NCBI RefSeq assembly: GCF_040676615.1
Contig: NZ_JBFAPI010000006.1
Location: forward strand, 186,001 to 250,000
DNA: 64,000 bases
From: Asanoa sp040676615
GTDB taxonomy: Bacteria > Actinomycetota > Actinomycetes > Mycobacteriales > Micromonosporaceae
Reading direction: 5' to 3'
How positions within the stretch are numbered: the first letter of the stretch is position 1; each line of letters starts with the position of its first letter. This document shows positions 59,247 through 64,000 of the stretch, piece after piece. The notes below the pieces were generated by a model. It ran no database searches and was not told where the DNA came from. It saw only the letters and a list, made by a program, of their open reading frames with translations. Position numbers and translations under genes: made by a program.

Positions 59247-60255
59247 GCGAGACGACCTCAGCCCGACCGCGCGGGCCCTGTTGACGCTGGAGGCGATCCA
59301 GAACAATCCGGGCATCACCGCGCAGCGGCTCGGTGACCGGCTGGGTGTCAGCGAGCGGGCCGCCCGGCGCTATGTCGGGATCCTCCGCGAAGCGGACGTG
59401 CCGATCGAGTCGACGACCGGCCCGCACGGCGGCTACCAGGTCGGCCGCGGCCTGCGCCTGCCGCCGCTGATGCTGACCGCCGCCGAGGCGATGGGGTTGG
59501 CCATGGCCGTCGTCGAGGGCCATCCGGGCGCCGCCGACCCGGCCGACCTGGTGGGCGCCGCGCTGGCGAAGATCCTCCGGGTGCTGCCGCGCCGGGTGGC
59601 CGAGCCCGTCCGCGAGACGGCGAGCGAACGGTCGGGCCGGGCCTCGCCGGTGCGCCAGGAACTCGTCGCCGACCTGCTCGCCGCGTGTTCCGGCGCTCGC
59701 CGCGTCAGGATCGGCTACCGGGCCCGCGAGACCGAGCGGGAGATGGAGGTCGACCCCTGGTCGGTGGTCCTGCGGCACAGCCGCTGGTATCTGCTGGCCT
59801 GGTCGCACACCCGCGACGCGTTCCGGGTGTTCCGGGTCGACCGGATCACCGCGGTCGCACCGACCGCACACACCTTCACGCCGCCGGCCGACCTCGACGC
59901 GCTGCGTACCCTCGAAGATCATCTGTCCCGGACCTGGACCCACCCGGTCGAGGTCGTGATCGACGCGCCGCCGGCCGAGGTGTCCCGCTGGATCCCGCGC
60001 AGCCTCGGCACGCTGCTGGAAGACGGCCCGGACCGCAGCCGGTTGCGGGCCACGACCGACAATCCACACTGGTACGCCCGCCAGCTCGCCGCCCTGCCGA
60101 TGACCTTCGACGTCGTGGCCGGGCCACAGCTCCGCGCCGCCGTCGCGGCACTGGGCGAGCGCCTCGCCAAAGCGGCCCTTGATGTCGATCAAGCCGCCAC
60201 GCCCGTCCGGCGTGGCGAGGGCGGCAGCGGGGTAGTGGTCCCCGCGTGTCGGTGA
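59245..60255 (+). CDS. WYL-domain helix-turn-helix (YafY-type) regulator
   Basis: A 336-residue regulator: N-terminal HTH (ITAQRLGDRLGVSERAARRY, then GPHGGYQVG), a WYL domain in the middle (RRVRIGYRA ... VDPWSVVLRHSRWYLLAW) and a WCX-type C-terminus (VEVVIDAPPAEVSRWIPRS). WYL proteins respond to small ligands or nucleic acids. It likely controls the divergent DinB/DUF664 gene. The next gene starts inside its 3' end. Confidence 0.9.
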   Translation: MRDDLSPTARALLTLEAIQNNPGITAQRLGDRLGVSERAARRYVGILREADVPIESTTGPHGGYQVGRGLRLPPLMLTAAEAMGLAMAVVEGHPGAADPADLVGAALAKILRVLPRRVAEPVRETASERSGRASPVRQELVADLLAACSGARRVRIGYRARETEREMEVDPWSVVLRHSRWYLLAWSHTRDAFRVFRVDRITAVAPTAHTFTPPADLDALRTLEDHLSRTWTHPVEVVIDAPPAEVSRWIPRSLGTLLEDGPDRSRLRATTDNPHWYARQLAALPMTFDVVAGPQLRAAVAALGERLAKAALDVDQAATPVRRGEGGSGVVVPACR

Positions 60256-61118
60256 TGGAGTTGCGGAAGCGCGCGGTGGCGGGGTGGACGGGCGCCCGCC
60301 GCCGCCACGGCTGGCTGGATCACCTGGCCCGGGCGGTGCTGCGCTACGACCAGGCCGACGGTGGCCGGCTCGCCGCCGCCGTCACCTACTACGCGTTCTT
60401 CGCCACGTTCGCCATGGCGCTGTTCGGCTTCGCGGTCTTCGCGTTCGTCCTCGACGACCCCGTGGTGCTCCAACCGGTGCAGGCCTATCTCGAGGCGAAC
60501 CTGCCGCGCATCGACGTGCAGTCGGTCCGCGACGCCCGCGGCACCGTCGGGGTGATCGCGTTCATCGGCCTGCCGATCTCCGGCTGGTTCTGGGTCGACG
60601 CGCTGCGCTCGTCGATCAGGGCCGTCTGGCGGCTGCCGGAATATCCGGGCGCGTTCGTCGTCCGCGTTTTGATCGACCTGGCGGTGCTGCTCGGGCTGGG
60701 CGTGCTCCTCGTCGTGTCGCTGACGGCCGTGTTCGTCACCGCCACCGGAGTGGGCTGGCTGTTCACCGCCGCGGGCGCCCGGTGGCTGGTCGGTCCGCTC
60801 GGTTTCGTGCTGGGCGTCGGCGTCAACACCCTGCTGGCGATGGCCGTGCTCACCGCACTGCCCCGGCTGCGCATGCCGCTGCGCCGCGTCCTCGGACCGG
60901 CGTTGTTCGTCGCCGGTGGGCTGGAGCTGCTCAAGACCCTCGGCCGGCTCTACGTGCACGGCACCGAGACCAACCCCACCTATCTGGTCGTCGCCGGCGC
61001 CGTCGGGCTGCTGGTCTTCCTCAACGCCGTCAACCAGCTCATCCTCTTCGCCGCGACGCTCGCGGCGACCAGCACCGCCGGCCAGGTCACCGACCTCGCG
61101 GCCCCGCGCGGTCGGTGA
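60246..61118 (+). CDS. YihY/BrkB family membrane protein
   Basis: A 290-residue integral membrane protein with six helices. Typical residues: GGRLAAAVTYYAFFATFAMALF at the first helix, GWFWVDALRSSIRAVWRLPE after the second, and a terminal LVFLNAVNQLILFAATLAAT helix. A GTG at 60246 or an ATG at 60255 (sharing TGATG with the regulator stop) could start it. Second YihY-type protein in the window. Function unknown. Confidence 0.87.
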   Translation: MSVMELRKRAVAGWTGARRRHGWLDHLARAVLRYDQADGGRLAAAVTYYAFFATFAMALFGFAVFAFVLDDPVVLQPVQAYLEANLPRIDVQSVRDARGTVGVIAFIGLPISGWFWVDALRSSIRAVWRLPEYPGAFVVRVLIDLAVLLGLGVLLVVSLTAVFVTATGVGWLFTAAGARWLVGPLGFVLGVGVNTLLAMAVLTALPRLRMPLRRVLGPALFVAGGLELLKTLGRLYVHGTETNPTYLVVAGAVGLLVFLNAVNQLILFAATLAATSTAGQVTDLAAPRGR

Positions 61119-61136
61119 CCCGGCGACGGCTGACCG

Positions 61137-63530
61137 CTACGGCTCGGTGCCGCTGACCCGGACGCCGTCGACGTAGACGGTGATGCGGGCGTTGGTCGCG
61201 TAGCCCGGCGCGTTCGGGCGGAAGCTGTGGTCGTTGCTCTCGTCGAACGCCGACCAGTCGGGCTTGGCCATCCGCAGTTGGATCTGACCCGTCGAGGAAC
61301 TGGGCGCCAGCGAACCAGAACCGAAACCCACCTCCAGGTACGCGTCCGCGCCCGGCCGGGCCGCCGGCAGGGTGACCACCCGGCGGGTGACCGTCCCGCA
61401 GCCGACGGCCGCCCAGTCGCACCAGACGTTGACCGTCGGCGCGCCGCCGTCACGGGTGAACCAGTAGCGCGCCGCCACCCGGCTCAGCGGCACAGCCGTC
61501 GTCCCGCTGTTGTCGAGCTGGATGCCGGGCTTGATCTGGTTGTCGCCGGGCGCCCAGTCCAGGTTGAGATAGCGCGCCGTCAGTGACGGTGCGCCGGGGC
61601 GGGGAGCGGTCAGCACGGTCAGGCCCGGCGAGGCGACGGATTCGTTGCCGGCCGCGTCGCGGGCGCGGACCGTGAAACGGTATTCCGACGAGGGTTGCAG
61701 GCCGGTCACCGTGACGCCGGGAGTTGCCGACGTGGCCGCCTTGTAGACGTAGTCGGTGTGCTGGGCCCAGACGTCGTAACCGACCACGCCGGTGTTGTCG
61801 GTGGACGGTGGCCAGGCCAGCGTCACCGAGTCCGGGCCGATCGCCGACGCCACCGGGGTGCCGGGTGCGCTCGGCGCCGCGCCGTCGACGACCGGGCGGC
61901 CGAGCACGAACAGGGTGATGCTGTCGGCCGGGAACGTCGCGTCGAACCCGCCGCCGGTGACCGGTTGGTCGGCCGCCCGCACGATCGCGCCTGGGTTGGC
62001 CGCGCCGTAGCGGTAGACCTGGGCGCTGGAGGCCGGGTGACCGGCGATCGACACCGGCGCCGTCCGCTCAGCGCCGCTCTTGTTCACCACGACCATGGTC
62101 AGCGCGCCGTCACTGGACCGTGTCGCCGCGTACACCGAGAGCAGTCCCTGGTCCTCGCTGGTGGCCCGGACGCCGACGTCACCGAACCGACCGCCGGCGC
62201 CGTCGTAGTTGCGGTAGATCCGGAACGCGAACGCGCCCGGGTCGGTGGCCGCCGGCGGCGACCACAGGGTGGCCAGGTCGAGCCGTTCGCGGCCGAAGAT
62301 GCCGAGGATGTCGGCCTGGGCCAGCGCGCCGTTGACGCTGTCGAGCGCGCCCCAGTTGTATTCGGTGATCGCCGTCTTCGTGCCGGGATAGGTGGCCGCC
62401 ACCAGGTCGCGCATCCGCGGCACCAGCCGCACCTGGGTGTTGATCCAGCTTTCGTCCACATAGGTGGGATCCCAGAGCGCTCGGGTCGAGCGCAGCCGCA
62501 GGGCGTTGGTGGCCGGGTCGGTGCCGTTGCCGAACGCGACGCCGTTGGCCTGCGGGTAGAAGTGCATGTCGAAGTAGTCGAGCACCCGGGTGCCGTGCGC
62601 CTGCTCGTACGCCTTCATCTGTTGCAGGTACCAGGTGGTGAACGGCAACCCGCCGCGGGCCGCGCGGTCCGGCGGGTCGGCCCAGCAACCGGTGCGGCCG
62701 CAGGTCTCCTGGTCCAGCCCGGAATAGTCCCAACTGGTCCAGCCCCAGCCGACCGGGCCGAGGGTCGCGGCGCTCGGGTCGGCGCTCTTCACCGCGGCGC
62801 CGATCTCGTAGGCCCGGTCGCGCAACTCGAGGGACCCGGCGCCGAGCGGGTGCACGTCGCGGTGGGTGCTGTGCCAGATGTCGGGTTCGTTGTCGAGGTT
62901 GTAGAACTGGACCCCACCCTCGGCGGCGGTGCCGTACTTGCCGGTCAGGTGGTCGACCCAGCCCTCGACGTAGTCGGCGCCGACCGGTGCGCTGGTGTCC
63001 CGCGGGTCGTTGCCGGTGATCGGCGTGCCGTCGGGCCGGATGCCGTTGCCGCAGTCCGGCCGCCACTCGTCGGTGCGCTGCTGCGGCCCGTATTTGGCGA
63101 CGGAGAAGCCGCACGAGGCGTCGCGGGCCTTCGGCGCCCAGCCGATCAGCGGCACGGTCAGGATCGTGTCGGTGCCGGTGGCGCGGTCCTGCTCGACGAA
63201 CTCGTCGGTCGACGAACCGTCCGGCAGCGCGGCCGGGTCGGCGTTCTCCTCGGCGATGTTCTCGAAGAACCAGTCGCTGGCCCGGTTGGTCGTGTCGTTG
63301 CGGTAGTCGTATCGGGTGGTGGCGTTCCCGCCCCAGCGGCGCACCGGCAGGTCGAGTTCGTCGGCGAGCGCGGCGTCGGCGAAGTTCATGCCGTAGACGT
63401 AGGGGCTGATCGGGTGCCGGTCCTGGGTCGTGTCGACGGTCAACGCCGGGCCGTCGGCGGCGAACGCGACCGGCGCGGCGGCGGGGGAGGCGGCCAGCAG
63501 GGCGGCGGCCAGGAAGGTGATCGGGCGCAT
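61137..63530 (-). CDS. secreted GH44 glycanase with Fn3 and CBM3
   Basis: Secreted 797-residue enzyme. Signal peptide (about 1-28), GH44 catalytic domain (30-530), a fibronectin type III domain (550-640) and a C-terminal CBM3 (655-797; LTARYLNLDWAPGDNQIKPG). Proposed acid/base Glu215 (NLDNEPDIW) and nucleophile Glu390 (ITEYNWG). GH44 members cut xyloglucan and beta-1,4-glucan; CBM3 binds crystalline cellulose. The start at 63530 gives a clear signal peptide (MRPITFLAAALLAASPAAAP). Confidence 0.94.
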   Translation of the reverse strand: MRPITFLAAALLAASPAAAPVAFAADGPALTVDTTQDRHPISPYVYGMNFADAALADELDLPVRRWGGNATTRYDYRNDTTNRASDWFFENIAEENADPAALPDGSSTDEFVEQDRATGTDTILTVPLIGWAPKARDASCGFSVAKYGPQQRTDEWRPDCGNGIRPDGTPITGNDPRDTSAPVGADYVEGWVDHLTGKYGTAAEGGVQFYNLDNEPDIWHSTHRDVHPLGAGSLELRDRAYEIGAAVKSADPSAATLGPVGWGWTSWDYSGLDQETCGRTGCWADPPDRAARGGLPFTTWYLQQMKAYEQAHGTRVLDYFDMHFYPQANGVAFGNGTDPATNALRLRSTRALWDPTYVDESWINTQVRLVPRMRDLVAATYPGTKTAITEYNWGALDSVNGALAQADILGIFGRERLDLATLWSPPAATDPGAFAFRIYRNYDGAGGRFGDVGVRATSEDQGLLSVYAATRSSDGALTMVVVNKSGAERTAPVSIAGHPASSAQVYRYGAANPGAIVRAADQPVTGGGFDATFPADSITLFVLGRPVVDGAAPSAPGTPVASAIGPDSVTLAWPPSTDNTGVVGYDVWAQHTDYVYKAATSATPGVTVTGLQPSSEYRFTVRARDAAGNESVASPGLTVLTAPRPGAPSLTARYLNLDWAPGDNQIKPGIQLDNSGTTAVPLSRVAARYWFTRDGGAPTVNVWCDWAAVGCGTVTRRVVTLPAARPGADAYLEVGFGSGSLAPSSSTGQIQLRMAKPDWSAFDESNDHSFRPNAPGYATNARITVYVDGVRVSGTEP

Positions 63531-63631
63531 GCGGGAATCCAAGAGGTGTCGGGCGCGCCCGTCGCCGGGCGGCAGCGTGAGATGCCCAGCCCGGACGACC
63601 CGAGATTAACCGACGTCCATCGATATCGCTA

Positions 63632-63643
63632 CCGCTAAAGCGG
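63632..63643. promoter_or_regulatory. short palindrome upstream of GH44 gene
   Basis: CCGCTAAAGCGG has perfect 5-base arms around AA, 102 bases upstream of the GH44 start and 55 bases before the divergent AraC-type gene. A possible operator; it does not match the CebR-like box. Confidence 0.35.
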
Positions 63644-63697
63644 GATCCACCCCGCTCGTGGGATGCGCGCGGGCGCGTCCCCGGCTACCGTCGGGCG

Positions 63698-64000
63698 ATG
63701 GCCCTAATCGGTCAACCGGCCGGCGACAACTCCGGGCCGGCGCCCGCACCGGGTTGGGCGGGGGTCGGCACGGTCACTCTGCGCGAACTGTCCGGCCAGC
63801 CCAACCTGACGGCGGCCCGGCGCAGTGACCACCACGTCCTCGTGCTGGTCACGGTCGGCCATGGGCAGCACGAGATCGACTTCCGGCCCTACCCGTGCCG
63901 GCCCGGCACGCTGCTCTGGGTGCGCCCGGGCCAGGTGATCCGGTTCGGTGGCGGGGCCGGCCTCGACGCGATCGTGGTCTGCTGGGAGCCGGCGGCCGTC
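63698..64000 (+). CDS. AraC-family regulator, N-terminal cupin part (3' truncated)
   Basis: The frame opens at an ATG at 63698 and runs off the window: 101 codons. It reads as a cupin-type sensor: RRSDHHVLVLVTVGHGQHEI, DFRPYPCRPGTLLWVRPGQV, IRFGGGAGLDAIVV. This is the effector-binding domain of AraC-family regulators; the DNA-binding half would lie beyond the end. It is divergent from GH44, so it may control that gene, for instance in response to a sugar (inference). Confidence 0.75.
   Translation, partial: MALIGQPAGDNSGPAPAPGWAGVGTVTLRELSGQPNLTAARRSDHHVLVLVTVGHGQHEIDFRPYPCRPGTLLWVRPGQVIRFGGGAGLDAIVVCWEPAAV

Overview
The window is very GC-rich and gene-dense, with many GTG starts, ATGA/GTGA gene overlaps and probable leaderless promoters. 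It has an SsgA-family sporulation regulator, a DivIVA-like coiled-coil protein, F420-type oxidoreductases and several secreted hydrolases carrying CBM2 modules. This points to a filamentous actinomycete, most likely a soil member of the Micromonosporaceae. The family assignment is inference; the actinobacterial character is clear.

Layout. 0-13 kb: the end of a YihY/BrkB membrane protein, a double PAP2 phosphatase with an 18-bp tandem repeat, an endonuclease/exonuclease/phosphatase-family protein, then a plant-polymer block. That block holds a GH9 cellulase translationally coupled to a PL11 rhamnogalacturonan lyase behind a CebR-like operator, two luciferase-like oxidoreductases, a phosphopantetheinyl transferase, and a GH5 mannanase-type enzyme with CBM2. 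13-22.3 kb: NAD kinase, a LolA/RseB-like lipid-binding protein divergent from a two-component system, a TPR/transmembrane protein, a MarR-VOC pair, a K+ channel and DUF4236. 22.4-33.2 kb: a tiny SIGS-repeat protein, a PQQ-type sugar dehydrogenase, a secreted cutinase strongly resembling actinobacterial PET hydrolases, a LAL regulator, a methyltransferase, a TetR-monooxygenase pair with tandem operators, a DksA-like zinc-finger protein, a DivIVA-like protein, and an XRE regulator coupled to an aldo-keto reductase.

33.3-49.8 kb is a cobalamin locus. A riboswitch precedes cbtB-cbtA (cobalt uptake). On the other strand, cobF-cobK-cobN is followed by a second riboswitch and a chelatase ChlI/ChlD fusion, then cobO-cobB-cobI-cobM-cobL-cbiG/cobJ-cobH-cbiX. 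Most genes overlap by a few bases. The set mixes 'aerobic' (CobF, CobN) and 'anaerobic' (CbiX, CbiG) enzymes, with no CobG or CbiD in the window.

49.8-64 kb: an FhuF-like 2Fe-2S protein, a YwqG-family protein, a LacI-type fragment beside tRNA-Val(CAC), an SsgB-like regulator, ArsR/SRPBCC and MarR/azoreductase pairs, a decayed patch (TetR-like remnant, three-frame monooxygenase remnant, tRNA-Val 5'-half copy), an APC permease, a DinB/DUF664 protein divergent from a WYL regulator, a second YihY protein, a GH44-Fn3-CBM3 glycanase and the start of an AraC regulator.

The main themes are secreted degradation of plant and polyester polymers, de novo B12 synthesis under riboswitch control, and many small regulator-target pairs with visible palindromic operators. 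Starts were chosen by family homology, ribosome binding sites, -10 boxes or stop/start overlaps, and often differ from the longest open frame.
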